A DNA stretch of 39,687 nt from DASTOB01 sp035720425. Lineage in GTDB: Bacteria; Chloroflexota; Limnocylindria; Limnocylindrales; CSP1-4. Where the stretch lies: NCBI GenBank assembly GCA_035720425.1, contig DASTOB010000166.1, positions 1-39,687 on the forward strand, in the 5' to 3' direction. The notes beneath the pieces were generated by a model, which ran no database searches, was not told the DNA's origin, and saw nothing but the letters and a program-made list of their open reading frames with translations. Both the position numbers and the translations under genes were made by a program. Below, in pieces: positions 22,729-30,647 of the stretch (positions are counted from its first letter, which is position 1; each line of letters opens with the position of its first letter).

Positions 22729-25075
22729 CGCTCAGCCCCCCGTCGGCCGCCGCAGCCCGCTCGCTCGGCTCACCCGGCTCGTCGGCTTTGTCGGGACCCG
22801 CACGCAGCTCCGCGAGGAGCCGGAGCGCGAGCGCCTTCGCGTCGACGTGCGGCTCGAGTCGCGGGCCCGTGCAGGCCGGACAGCCCGCCTCGCATGCGCA
22901 CGCGCCGATGAGCTCAACGGCTCCGGCGACGAGCTCGTCGTGGCGGGCGAACAACCGCTCCGACAGGCCGACCCCACCGGGCACCGCCTCGTACAGATAG
23001 ATCGTCGGCGCCTCCTGGTGCGGCGAGCGGACCTGGGTCACGAGCCCGAGGTCGCGCGGGTCGACCATGAGCAGGACGCTTGCCACGGCCTGGATCGCCC
23101 GCCCGGCGCCGAGCAGCGCGACGTCGAGGTCGTCCCGCCGCCAGGCGTTCCGGAGGCGCTCCGCGGTGAGCCAGTACGCGGTCGTCTGGAGCTCCAGTTC
23201 CGGCAGGTCGACCGGCCCCCAACCGACGTTCTCATCGGTCACGAACTTGAGCTTCTTGTACAGCGTCACGAGGCTCGCGACCATGACCTCGCCGTGCAGC
23301 CGACGACCGCCCGGCGCGGGGGCCTCGGCGAACACGTCGAGCGGCTTCAGCGTCACCGCCCGGTTGGCGTACGTGTAGTGGTCCGCGTCGATCCTGTGGA
23401 CGTACGCCTTGCGCTCGCCCCAGTCGAGCTTGTCGACGTGGTACTGGACGGACTCGTGCAGGTAGATCGCGTGGTCGTGGACGAGGACCTGGGCGCTGAA
23501 CAGGTCCACCTCGCCGAGCACGCGCGGCCGATCCGGGGACGTGTCGATGATCACGACGTTCTCCGGTGCCGCGGCCCGCAGGGAGATCTCCGACGCGGGA
23601 AAGTTCTCCGAGCTCCAGTACCAGCGCCCGTCACCGGCCTGGCGGACCTGGCCGCCCTCGCCGAGGAATGCGAGCAGGTCGTCGACCGGCCCGGGTCCGA
23701 AGACCTCGCCCGGCTCGAACGGCATCTCGAACGTCGCCGCGCGCAGGTGCGCGAGCAAGACGTGCAGGTTGTCCGGGTCCGCCCGCGCCTCCTCCGGCCG
23801 CCCGCCGATGAGGAACTCCGGGTGATGGATAACGTACTGGTCCACGGGCGCCGGGGAGGCGACGAGGATCGACACGCTCGCCTCCGCGCGCCGTCCGGCC
23901 CGACCGATCTGCTGCCACGTGCCGGCGATCGAGCCCGGGTAACCGGCCAGGATCGACACGTCGAGCCGGCCGATGTCGACGCCGAGCTCGAGCGCGTTCG
24001 TGCTGACCACCCCGAGGATCTCGCCGTCGCGCAGGCCGCGCTCGATCGAGCGACGCTCCGTGGGCAGGTAGCCGCCGCGATAGCCGCGGACGCGCGAGCG
24101 GGGACCGAACCCCTCACGGAGCGCCTCGCGCAGCCCCGTGAGGAGGATCTCCACGGCGACCCTCGAACGACCGAACACGATCGTCTGGCGACCGGCCCGC
24201 AGGAATGGCAGTGCCCACCGCTGGGCGAGGGTGAGGGCGGATCCGCGGGCGCCGGTCGAGGCGTCGACGATCGGCGGGTCGACGAGGAGGACGTGGCGCT
24301 CGCCCGACGGGGCACCGTTGCGGTCGACGAGGCGCGCCGGCCGTCCGGTCAGTGAACGGGCCAGCTCGCCCGGGTTCCCGATCGTGGCCGAGCAGCACAC
24401 GATGACCGGGTTCGAGCCGTAGTGGCGGCACAGGCGGAGGAGCCGCCGGAGCACATTCGCGACGTGGCTGCCGAACACGCCCCGATACGTGTGCAGCTCG
24501 TCGACGACGATGACCCGGACCTGCTCGAACAGCTGGAACCACTTCGTGTGGTGGGGAAGGATGGCGGAGTTCAGCATGTCCGGGTTCGTCACGACGACCT
24601 GGCCGGCGGTCCGGATGGCGGAACGGATCGGGGCCGGCGTGTCGCCGTCGTATGTGGCGGCCGACACCTCGAGGCCGGCCAGGCGCGTGAGGGTCAGCAG
24701 CTCCGCCACCTGGTCCTGGCCAAGTGCCTTGGTCGGGAACAGGCACAGCGCCCGGGCGGAGGGGTCGTCGGCGATCGCCTGGAGGATCGGCAGCGCGTAG
24801 CACAGGGTCTTGCCCGACGCGGTCGGCGTGACGACGACGACGTCCTCGCCGGCGTGGACGGCCTCGACTGCCTCCGCCTGGTGGACGTACGGGCGCTCGA
24901 CCCCGCGCGTCGCGAGGCCGTCGCGCAGGCGGGGGTCGAGCCAGTCCGGCCACTCCCCGTACTCCGGGTCCCGGGCCGGCAGCACCTCGTGGTGGACGAC
25001 GCCGCGCGCGAGCGACGGCTCCTCGAGCAGTGTCGACAGGACGGCCGTGGCGGAGGCGGGGGCATAGGTCCGCAT
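22697..25075 (-). CDS. mrfA: MrfA-like DEAD/DEAH helicase with DUF1998 domain
   Basis: This 792-residue superfamily 2 helicase has the Q-motif region RPYVHQAEAVEAV, Walker A TPTASGKT, motif Ia LFPTKALGQDQ, motif II VVDELHTY, motif III CCSATIGNPGEL, and motif V/VI GVSTNALELGVDIG and QQIGRAGR. The C-terminal DUF1998 part ends with the four-cysteine cluster CACEAGCPACTG. This is the architecture of MrfA (YprA) of B. subtilis, the 3'-5' helicase of a UvrABC-independent pathway for mitomycin lesions. The ATG at 25075 has GGAG 8 nt upstream; a longer frame to 25210 has no such site. mrfB overlaps its 3' end. A LexA-box-like GAACAGATGCTC lies at 25093-25104. Whether the pair is DNA-damage inducible is unknown. 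Confidence 0.9.
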   Translation of the reverse strand: MRTYAPASATAVLSTLLEEPSLARGVVHHEVLPARDPEYGEWPDWLDPRLRDGLATRGVERPYVHQAEAVEAVHAGEDVVVVTPTASGKTLCYALPILQAIADDPSARALCLFPTKALGQDQVAELLTLTRLAGLEVSAATYDGDTPAPIRSAIRTAGQVVVTNPDMLNSAILPHHTKWFQLFEQVRVIVVDELHTYRGVFGSHVANVLRRLLRLCRHYGSNPVIVCCSATIGNPGELARSLTGRPARLVDRNGAPSGERHVLLVDPPIVDASTGARGSALTLAQRWALPFLRAGRQTIVFGRSRVAVEILLTGLREALREGFGPRSRVRGYRGGYLPTERRSIERGLRDGEILGVVSTNALELGVDIGRLDVSILAGYPGSIAGTWQQIGRAGRRAEASVSILVASPAPVDQYVIHHPEFLIGGRPEEARADPDNLHVLLAHLRAATFEMPFEPGEVFGPGPVDDLLAFLGEGGQVRQAGDGRWYWSSENFPASEISLRAAAPENVVIIDTSPDRPRVLGEVDLFSAQVLVHDHAIYLHESVQYHVDKLDWGERKAYVHRIDADHYTYANRAVTLKPLDVFAEAPAPGGRRLHGEVMVASLVTLYKKLKFVTDENVGWGPVDLPELELQTTAYWLTAERLRNAWRRDDLDVALLGAGRAIQAVASVLLMVDPRDLGLVTQVRSPHQEAPTIYLYEAVPGGVGLSERLFARHDELVAGAVELIGACACEAGCPACTGPRLEPHVDAKALALRLLAELRAGPDKADEPGEPSERAAAADGGLSDEIAAPAGAA

Positions 25076-25092
25076 GACACGCGCTCCAAATA

Positions 25093-25104
25093 GAACAGAT
25101 GCTC
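25093..25104. promoter_or_regulatory. Possible SOS-like box before mrfA
   Basis: GAACAGATGCTC matches GAAC-N4-GTTC, the Gram-positive LexA half-site pattern, at 7 of 8 defined bases. It lies 18 bp upstream of the mrfA start. A single imperfect match is weak evidence. Confidence 0.25.
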
Positions 25105-25141
25105 GAAATCCCGGCGAGTGTAGCAGGACGATCGACCGCCG

Positions 25142-25164
25142 CCGTGACACCTTGTCTGTCACGG
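25142..25164. repeat. Perfect 8-bp inverted repeat
   Basis: CCGTGACA and TGTCACGG enclose a 7-nt spacer between the divergent mrfA and division-protein genes. Another palindrome, TGACATGTCA (25205-25214), overlaps the -35 of the rightward promoter. The symmetry suggests protein binding, but no regulator is known. Confidence 0.45.
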
Positions 25165-25203
25165 ACTGCGTCGACCCGGGCGCCGCGAGGGTCCGCTGGC
25201 GAT

Positions 25204-25232
25204 TTGACATGTCAGCTGCCCGCAGCTACCCT
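25204..25232 (+). promoter_or_regulatory. Promoter TTGACA-N17-TACCCT, leaderless
   Basis: A consensus -35 (25204-25209) and TACCCT (25227-25232) have the ideal 17-bp spacing. The -10 ends 7 nt before the ATG at 25240, so the transcript should begin at the start codon. Confidence 0.75.
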
Positions 25233-25239
25233 GCGGGGA

Positions 25240-25815
25240 ATGTCACGGCCCGACGCGCCCGCGCCGTCCGACGACGCCGACGAACCGGCCATCCTGTCGG
25301 CCGACGACGCCGACCCGGGGACCGCCGTCGAGGCCACGTTCCACGCCGCGGCCGACCTGGCCGACCCCGCCGACCCGGTCGCGGCCGTCTTGCCGGCAGG
25401 CGAGGTGGACCTCGGCGGGCTGCCGCTCACCGGCATCACCCGGCGCCGGATCGCGTTCCTCGCCGCGGCGTTCGTCACCGCCTGGATCGTCATCGTCTTC
25501 GCCCGCCAGGTCGGCGAGGCGACGGCCGCCACGACGCGCGCGGACCAGATGCGCGTGGCCAACGTCGCGCTCGCCGGCGAGGTTGCGGCGCTCGAACGCG
25601 AGCTCGAGCTCATCCAGCGCCAGGAGTACTTCGTCCAGCAGGCCCGCGGCTACCGCCTCGGCGCGCCGAACGAGATCCCGTTCACGCTGTCGCCGGACGC
25701 GCCGCCGCTCGCCCCCGACGCACCGGGCTCCGCGGCCGCGCGGCTGGGCGGCGAGGTCCCTGCCGTCACGCCCCTCGAATCGTGGCTTTCGCTGCTGTTC
25801 GGACCCGAGCGGTAA
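25240..25815 (+). CDS. FtsB/DivIC-like septum formation initiator
   Basis: This 191-residue bitopic protein has an Asp/Ala-rich cytoplasmic tail (residues 1-65), one transmembrane helix (IAFLAAAFVTAWIVIVFA, about 70-88), a short coiled coil (RVANVALAGEVAALERELEL) and the motif EYFVQQARGYRLGAPNEIPF. The layout of helix, coiled coil and conserved small domain is that of FtsB/DivIC proteins, which form a complex with FtsL and FtsQ in the divisome. The long acidic N-terminus is unusual. The C-terminal Pro/Ala-rich part ends LLFGPER. Translation probably starts without a leader, 7 nt after a TACCCT box. It lies upstream of, and may be co-transcribed with, the NfeD-flotillin pair. Confidence 0.75.
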   Translation: MSRPDAPAPSDDADEPAILSADDADPGTAVEATFHAAADLADPADPVAAVLPAGEVDLGGLPLTGITRRRIAFLAAAFVTAWIVIVFARQVGEATAATTRADQMRVANVALAGEVAALERELELIQRQEYFVQQARGYRLGAPNEIPFTLSPDAPPLAPDAPGSAAARLGGEVPAVTPLESWLSLLFGPER

Positions 25816-25882
25816 CGTATCCTTCGGTTCGCGCGTCTAGGGGGCTGCCGGCCGCACGCGCCGGATGGAGGGACAGCAGCGG

Positions 25883-26446
25883 ATGCCGACGATCTCGGTC
25901 CCGGTCGAGGACCTCGTGTTCATCATCTGCGCGCTCGTCGGCGGGGCGCTGCTCCTCGTCACCGTGCTCGTCGACGACCTGCTCGGGGGTCTCCTCGACG
26001 CCCTGCACATCGGGTTCGACATCGGTGGCGTGTCGCTCATGCCGCTCGCGCTCGGGTTCGTCTCGATGTTCGGCGTCGGCGGGCTGTTCGCGACCCAGGT
26101 CCTTGACCTTCACGGCGGGCAGGCGGCGCTCGTCGGCACCGTGTCGGGCGCCGGGGGGTTTGGGCTCGTCTATGGCCTGTTCTCGATCTTCCGTCGGGCG
26201 GAGGGTTCGGCCCCGTTCCAGCTGAGCGACCTCGTCGGGCGCGGCGGATCGGTCGCCGTGTCGATCCCGGCCGGGCGGCGCGGCAGCGTCTACGTCAAGG
26301 CAGAGGGGCAGACCCACGAGTTCAGTGCGACGGCCTCCGTCGACCTGGCCAGTGGGACGCCGATCACGGTGACCGGCGTGGCCGGCAACGGACTGGTCGT
26401 CGCGCCGGAGGCGCCGGCGACGGATGGAGGACCGCACGGTGCTTGA
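25883..26446 (+). CDS. NfeD-like membrane protein
   Basis: This 187-residue protein has three transmembrane stretches (EDLVFIICALVGGALLLVTV, LMPLALGFVSMFGVGGLF, ALVGTVSGAGGFGLVYGLF) and a C-terminal OB-like beta domain (LVGRGGSVAVSIPAGRRGSVYV, then strands to LVVAPE). That is the architecture of short NfeD proteins. NfeD proteins partner with flotillins in membrane-domain assembly, and the next gene is a flotillin whose GTG start lies within this gene's last 8 bp. The ATG at 25883 has GGAGGGA upstream; an ATG six codons earlier is possible. The family evidence rests on architecture and context more than on strong sequence identity. Confidence 0.75.
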   Translation: MPTISVPVEDLVFIICALVGGALLLVTVLVDDLLGGLLDALHIGFDIGGVSLMPLALGFVSMFGVGGLFATQVLDLHGGQAALVGTVSGAGGFGLVYGLFSIFRRAEGSAPFQLSDLVGRGGSVAVSIPAGRRGSVYVKAEGQTHEFSATASVDLASGTPITVTGVAGNGLVVAPEAPATDGGPHGA

Positions 26447-28553
26447 CGGACTGTTCGAATTCGTGGGCTCGTCGAACATCGTGGTGTTCCTCGGGATCGT
26501 CATCCTCGTCCTGCTCATCGCCTACATCGGCAGTCGCTACAAGGTGGCCAAGGCGAACGAGGCGCTCATCATCAGCGGCCGCCGGGAGCGCACCGCAACG
26601 GGCGAGCAGCGGCTCAAGGTCGTGCGCGGCCAGGGCACGGTCGTCCTGCCGCTCCTCCATCGCGTCGGCACGCTCAAGCTCACCGCCCGCCAGATCAACG
26701 TCAACCTCGCCGACGCCGTCTCCCGGCAGGGGATCAAGGTCGCCGTCCAGGGCGTCGCCACGTTCAAGATCGGGGCGGACGACGAGTCGATCCAGAACGC
26801 AGCCGAGCGGTTCCTCGAGGCGCGCGACGAGGAGGTCGATTCCATCGTCAAGAACGTCCTCGAGGGCTCGCTCCGCTCGATCGTCGGCACGCTGACCGTC
26901 GAGGAGCTCAACCTCGACCGCCAGAAGTTCCAGCAGGCCGTGCAGGACGCGGCGAAGGGCGACCTCGCGACGTCCGGGCTGCAGATCGACTCGTTCACGA
27001 TTCAGGCGATCCGCGACGAGTCCGGCTACATGGACCTCATCGGCCAGCAGGAGACGGCCCGCCGCGAGCGCGACGCCCGGATGGCCAAGGCTGCGGCCGA
27101 CCAGGAGGCCGCCGTCCGGGAGGCAGAGGCGAACCAGATCAAGATCAACGCCGAGCGCGACGTGTCGGTTCGGCGTGCGGAGACGGAGATGCAGATCGCC
27201 GCGGCCGAGGCCCGCGCGGCGCAGGCCGGCCCGCTGGCCCAGGCGGAGGCGCAGCAGGAGGTCACCCGCAAGCAGACCGAGCTCGCCCAGCTCGAGGCGG
27301 ACCGCAAGCAGAAGGAGCTCATCGCCTCGACGATCCGTCCCGCGGAGGCGGACGCGGAGGCGCAGATCCGCCGCGCCGAGGGCGAGAAGGGCGCCCGGAT
27401 CGCCCAGGCCCAGGCGGAGGCGGAACGCGTCAAGCTGGCCGGCCAGGCGGAGGCGGCGGTGACGGTCACGAAGGGCGAGGCCCAGGCGCGCGTCGTCGAG
27501 GTGAACGCCGAGGCGACGGCCAAGCAGACGACGCTCGAGGGCAATGCGGAAGCCGGGATCGTCCTGTCCAAGGGCGAGGCGGAGGCCAAGGCGCTCGAGC
27601 TTCGGGCGCAGGCCTATCGCCAGTTCAACGAGGCGGCGGTCATCCAGACGGTCCTGTCGATGCTGCCGGAGATCGTCCGGGCGGCCGCGGAGCCGATGGG
27701 CAACATCGGGTCGCTCACCGTCCTGTCGTCCGAAGGCGCGTCCGACGTCGTCAAGACGACGACGCGGACGGTGGCCGAGGCCGGTGCCGCGGTGAAGGGC
27801 CTGACCGGGATCGACATCCCAGCCCTCCTGGCGGGCGCGATGGGCGGCGCCGGAGGCGGGGGTGGGCCGGCACCGACCGGCGGCGGCGCTGCCGGTGGCG
27901 GTCGCGGTGGCGGAGGTGCCGGTGGCGGGGGCGGCCGAAGCCCGAAGGCGCCGGCGTCCGGAGCCGGCCCGGCGGCCAGGTCATCGTCGGCCGCATCGGC
28001 GGAGCCCGCTGCGACGGCGAGTTCCACCGGCGCGGCGTGGGGCGCGCCGCCGGCCGAGGATCCCGCGGCCGCGTTCGCCCGAGCCGGCCAGGCCATGGAG
28101 CGCGCAGCGACCTCGATCGGCGCAACCGTCGCGGCGACGCCCGTCGACGGCGCACCGGCGGCGGCCCCGACGGCGGCCGAGGCACGGAAGGCCGCGCGCG
28201 AGGCAGCGACGACGACGAAGCCGCTCGAGTCGGCCGCCGCCCGACGGGAGCGCGCGACGGCCCGCCCGGCCGCTCCGGCGACGCCGCCCGCAAGCGCGGA
28301 GCTCACCCGCGAGACCACGCTCGACGACGCGGCGCTGCGCCTCGCCAACGACCTGCGAGCGATCCCGGGCATCGAGCGCTTCGGCACGACCCGGCTGGCC
28401 GATCTCGAGCGGGGTGGCCCGCGACCGCTCCGCACGATGTGGCGGATCGCGCGCGACCAGCTCGACGAGCGGTACGGGCAGATGACGATCGGCGAGATGC
28501 TCGACCAGGCGTCACGGCGCGGCGGCGGCACTGGGCCTGCCGCGAGCGCCTGA
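26439..28553 (+). CDS. Flotillin with long glycine/alanine-rich tail
   Basis: This 704-residue membrane-scaffold protein has a transmembrane helix (VVFLGIVILVLLIAYIG, residues 16-32), an SPFH/band-7 domain (to about 190, with RRERTATGEQRLKVVRGQG and DSFTIQAIRDESGYMDLIG) and a long Glu/Ala/Arg coiled coil (200-405; repeats such as AEADAEAQIRRAEGEKGAR). Then comes a core C-terminal segment (QTVLSMLPEIVRAAAEPMGN). Typical flotillins end near residue 500. Here a Gly-rich linker (about 468-505) and an Ala/Pro-rich stretch lead to a compact charged segment (about 622-704). The GTG at 26439 has GGAGGA 7 nt upstream; an ATG at 26424 is in frame. It is coupled to the NfeD-like gene by an 8-bp overlap. 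Confidence 0.85.
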   Translation: MLDGLFEFVGSSNIVVFLGIVILVLLIAYIGSRYKVAKANEALIISGRRERTATGEQRLKVVRGQGTVVLPLLHRVGTLKLTARQINVNLADAVSRQGIKVAVQGVATFKIGADDESIQNAAERFLEARDEEVDSIVKNVLEGSLRSIVGTLTVEELNLDRQKFQQAVQDAAKGDLATSGLQIDSFTIQAIRDESGYMDLIGQQETARRERDARMAKAAADQEAAVREAEANQIKINAERDVSVRRAETEMQIAAAEARAAQAGPLAQAEAQQEVTRKQTELAQLEADRKQKELIASTIRPAEADAEAQIRRAEGEKGARIAQAQAEAERVKLAGQAEAAVTVTKGEAQARVVEVNAEATAKQTTLEGNAEAGIVLSKGEAEAKALELRAQAYRQFNEAAVIQTVLSMLPEIVRAAAEPMGNIGSLTVLSSEGASDVVKTTTRTVAEAGAAVKGLTGIDIPALLAGAMGGAGGGGGPAPTGGGAAGGGRGGGGAGGGGGRSPKAPASGAGPAARSSSAASAEPAATASSTGAAWGAPPAEDPAAAFARAGQAMERAATSIGATVAATPVDGAPAAAPTAAEARKAAREAATTTKPLESAAARRERATARPAAPATPPASAELTRETTLDDAALRLANDLRAIPGIERFGTTRLADLERGGPRPLRTMWRIARDQLDERYGQMTIGEMLDQASRRGGGTGPAASA

Positions 28554-28581
28554 CCTGGTCCGGACCGGGGCACCGGATCGC

Positions 28582-29073
28582 GTGTCGGCCGAATACGAGC
28601 GGATTCTCTCGGAGAACCTCCGCTACACGGAGTCATTCGATCGCTCCGCGCTGACCGCGGCGCCGCTGTCGGGGATCGCGGTCGTCGCGTGCATGGACGC
28701 ACGGCTCGACGTCGAGGAGGCCCTCGGCCTGCGGACCGGCGACGCCCACATCATCCGCAACGCCGGCGGGCTCGCGACCGAGGACGTCGTCCGTTCGCTC
28801 ATCGTCAGCCAGCAGCTGCTCGGGACGGACGAGATCGTCGTCATCGGGCACACCGGGTGCGGGCTGCTCGACGCCGACGAGGACGACCTGCGCGCGCGGT
28901 TGTCCGCGCAGAGTGGCCAGCCGGCCGACGTCGCGTTCGGGTCGTTCGATGACCTCGACGCGAGCGTGCGTCGGCAGGTCGAGACGCTGCGCGGTCACCC
29001 GTGGCTCAAGCGGGTGCCCGTCCACGGGCTCGTATTCGAGGTCGAGACGGGTCGCCTGTACGAGGTGGCCTGA
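28582..29073 (+). CDS. Beta-class carbonic anhydrase
   Basis: This 163-residue enzyme is of the small prokaryotic beta type. Zinc ligands and the catalytic dyad are C37, D39 and R41 in VACMDARL, with H90 and C93 in GHTGCG. The IRNAGG motif follows the first strand. It interconverts CO2 and bicarbonate in the cytosol. The family's C-terminal strand is present (VHGLVFEVETGRLYEV). The GTG at 28582 lies 28 bp after the flotillin stop. No good Shine-Dalgarno or -10 is seen, so the start could be elsewhere, though the domain begins here. Codon usage and composition match the neighbours. Confidence 0.9.
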   Translation: MSAEYERILSENLRYTESFDRSALTAAPLSGIAVVACMDARLDVEEALGLRTGDAHIIRNAGGLATEDVVRSLIVSQQLLGTDEIVVIGHTGCGLLDADEDDLRARLSAQSGQPADVAFGSFDDLDASVRRQVETLRGHPWLKRVPVHGLVFEVETGRLYEVA

Positions 29074-29237
29074 GGTCCGTCGGTCCGGTCGGTCGGTCCG
29101 TTGTCGGTTCTCCGGTCCGGGCTTGTCGGCACCCGTGGAAGGTGACTTTCGACCCTGACCGCACGGGGTCGGCGGGCGCAAGACTCCCGCATCCGGTGGC
29201 GAACGGACGCCACCTCGCCCCGGGTAGGAGGCGCGTC

Positions 29238-29645
29238 ATGACCCGGGTGCTCGTCGTCCATCACGACATCGATCTCGGCGACCAGGAGGTCGACTCCCTG
29301 CGTCGGCGCGGGTTCGAGGTGACGCAGTGCCTCGGGCCGATCGGCGCCCACTGCCCGATCCTCGCCGGGCACACGTGCGCACTCGCCGATGCAGCCGACG
29401 TGCTCGTCTACGACGCCTGGGCGACCGGGGAGCCGGACGGCGCCGAGAGGCTCATCGAGGGCCTGCGCGAGCTCCATCCTGACGTGCCGGTGGTCCTCAC
29501 GGCGACGGGCATCGAGCCCGAGTGGATCGAGACGATCGGGGCGCACGCGATCACGCCGCTCGTGGGGCGGCCGACGGGTGAGCGCCTCGCCGAGGCGATC
29601 GAGGCGGCGATGGCCGCGCGAACGGTGGCGACGCCGGCGGGCTGA
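29238..29645 (+). CDS. Receiver-like protein with three cysteines
   Basis: This 135-residue protein resembles a response-regulator receiver. It has a first strand RVLVVHHD, D59 in VLVYDAWATGEPDG where the phospho-acceptor would be, and VVLTATG as the switch strand. The usual acidic pair is HHD (His and Asp) and the final lysine is missing (TPLVGRPTG), so ordinary phosphorylation is doubtful. Before D59 it carries three cysteines with spacing of eight (C31, C39, C47) in CLGPIGAHCPILAGHTC. They may bind a metal or be redox-active. No family name is certain; such receiver-like proteins occur in Actinobacteria and Chloroflexota. The ATG has GGAGG 7 nt upstream. Confidence 0.65.
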   Translation: MTRVLVVHHDIDLGDQEVDSLRRRGFEVTQCLGPIGAHCPILAGHTCALADAADVLVYDAWATGEPDGAERLIEGLRELHPDVPVVLTATGIEPEWIETIGAHAITPLVGRPTGERLAEAIEAAMAARTVATPAG

Positions 29646-29864
29646 TCCGGCCCCGGGTTCGATCGGACCTCCGATCCCCGGGACCGCGCGGCGAGGTCGA
29701 GATCGGCCGCATACCCCGGCCGACGGATCGGCCGCCTCCTCCGGTCGCGCCGACCTCGACCTCGGGGGAAATCGGCGGGTGCCGTTCGATACGACCGGAT
29801 GTGGCAGCATGGTTTTCGGCCGCCCCTGCATCTCGTTCGCGTCCCGGTTCCGCCGGAGGTCCCC

Positions 29865-30281
29865 ATGCGCCGACTCGCCGCCCCGTTTGCCGCCTCGTTC
29901 GTCGCCTTCTCGCTCCTCGTGAGCTCGGCCGCCCCGGCCGTCGCGGCGCCGCCCTCGAAGTCGTGCCCGGTCGATGCGTCCGGCTACGTCGCCGTACCGG
30001 TCGACTGGGCGTGGCGGGCCGGCGACGGGTTGCCGGCTGCCGGCGATGACCCGGCCTGGGATCTCGCGCGGGCCGGGTTCGCCGCCGAGGGGTGGACGGC
30101 CGATCAGGTGGCCGCGCTGTTCGGGTTCGGGTCTGTCGAGGAGCTATACGGGTTCGCGCTCGACGACCGCCGGGCGATCGACCGCGACGCGAACGGCTGG
30201 GTCTGCCTGAAGGACCTGCCGGACACGCCGGGGATCCCCGCGTTCATCTTCCAGTTCGTCGACGATCGCGCGCGGGCCTGA
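29865..30281 (+). CDS. Small secreted protein with an EF-hand-like loop
   Basis: This 138-residue protein begins with a signal peptide (MRRLAAPFAASFVAFSLLV, then SSAAPAVAA) predicted to be cleaved after AVAA. The mature part is about 110 residues. It has a small domain with DWAWRAGDGLPA, a helix (DLARAGFAAEGWTADQVAALFG) and the loop DRDANGWVCLKDLP, which resembles an EF-hand or dockerin calcium loop (D-x-D-x-N-G). Two cysteines (in SKSCPVD and WVCLK) could form a disulfide. Function is unknown. The ATG at 29865 has GGAGG 5 nt upstream; an earlier ATG at 29799 would bury the signal peptide. Secreted proteins with a DxDxNGxVC loop are frequent in Chloroflexota (recollection, not a search). Confidence 0.65.
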   Translation: MRRLAAPFAASFVAFSLLVSSAAPAVAAPPSKSCPVDASGYVAVPVDWAWRAGDGLPAAGDDPAWDLARAGFAAEGWTADQVAALFGFGSVEELYGFALDDRRAIDRDANGWVCLKDLPDTPGIPAFIFQFVDDRARA

Positions 30282-30647
30282 TCGGGCTGGTCCATCCGTA
30301 TCGGGTGGGTCCACCCCGACGCGCGAGCGCCCGGCGGGTTCGACGACGCGCGAGCCCACGGCCCGCTCGACGCGGTTGGTGCCGCTCAGCGAACCAACGC
30401 GACAGGTTTGACGGGTGAGGGGCCTCCCGACGGACCCGGGAGTCACGGCTTCCGGCCGCCGAGGCTCAAACCCGGGCGGGATGGTCGTCTCGAGGGTACC
30501 AATCGGCCGCCTCTCGAGGTCCGCGTGCGATCGGCGCGGGCATTCACGTCACGGTGGTATCCCAGAACGCACACGTCGCTGTCGGCGGATCCGTCGCGCG
30601 GCGGGCGGAGCGGGAGTCCCGGTTCGGCTTCGTCCCATCCTAGTCGG
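30282..30647. other. Intergenic region without recognised gene
   Basis: These 366 bp lie between convergent genes. No ORF with a sensible start and family is found. A stem can form at about 30493-30521 (CTCGAGG with CCTCTCGAG). No riboswitch consensus or tRNA is recognised. It may hold the terminators of the two convergent units. Confidence 0.5.

Noticed and set aside
22388..24355. 655-residue open frame on the plus strand
   Set aside because: It is antisense to mrfA and mrfB, which have clear catalytic motifs.
30282..30647. A riboswitch or structured RNA in the gap before OsmC
   Set aside because: I compared it by eye with cobalamin, SAM, c-di-GMP and fluoride consensus elements and saw no match. 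The gap also lies at convergent 3' ends.
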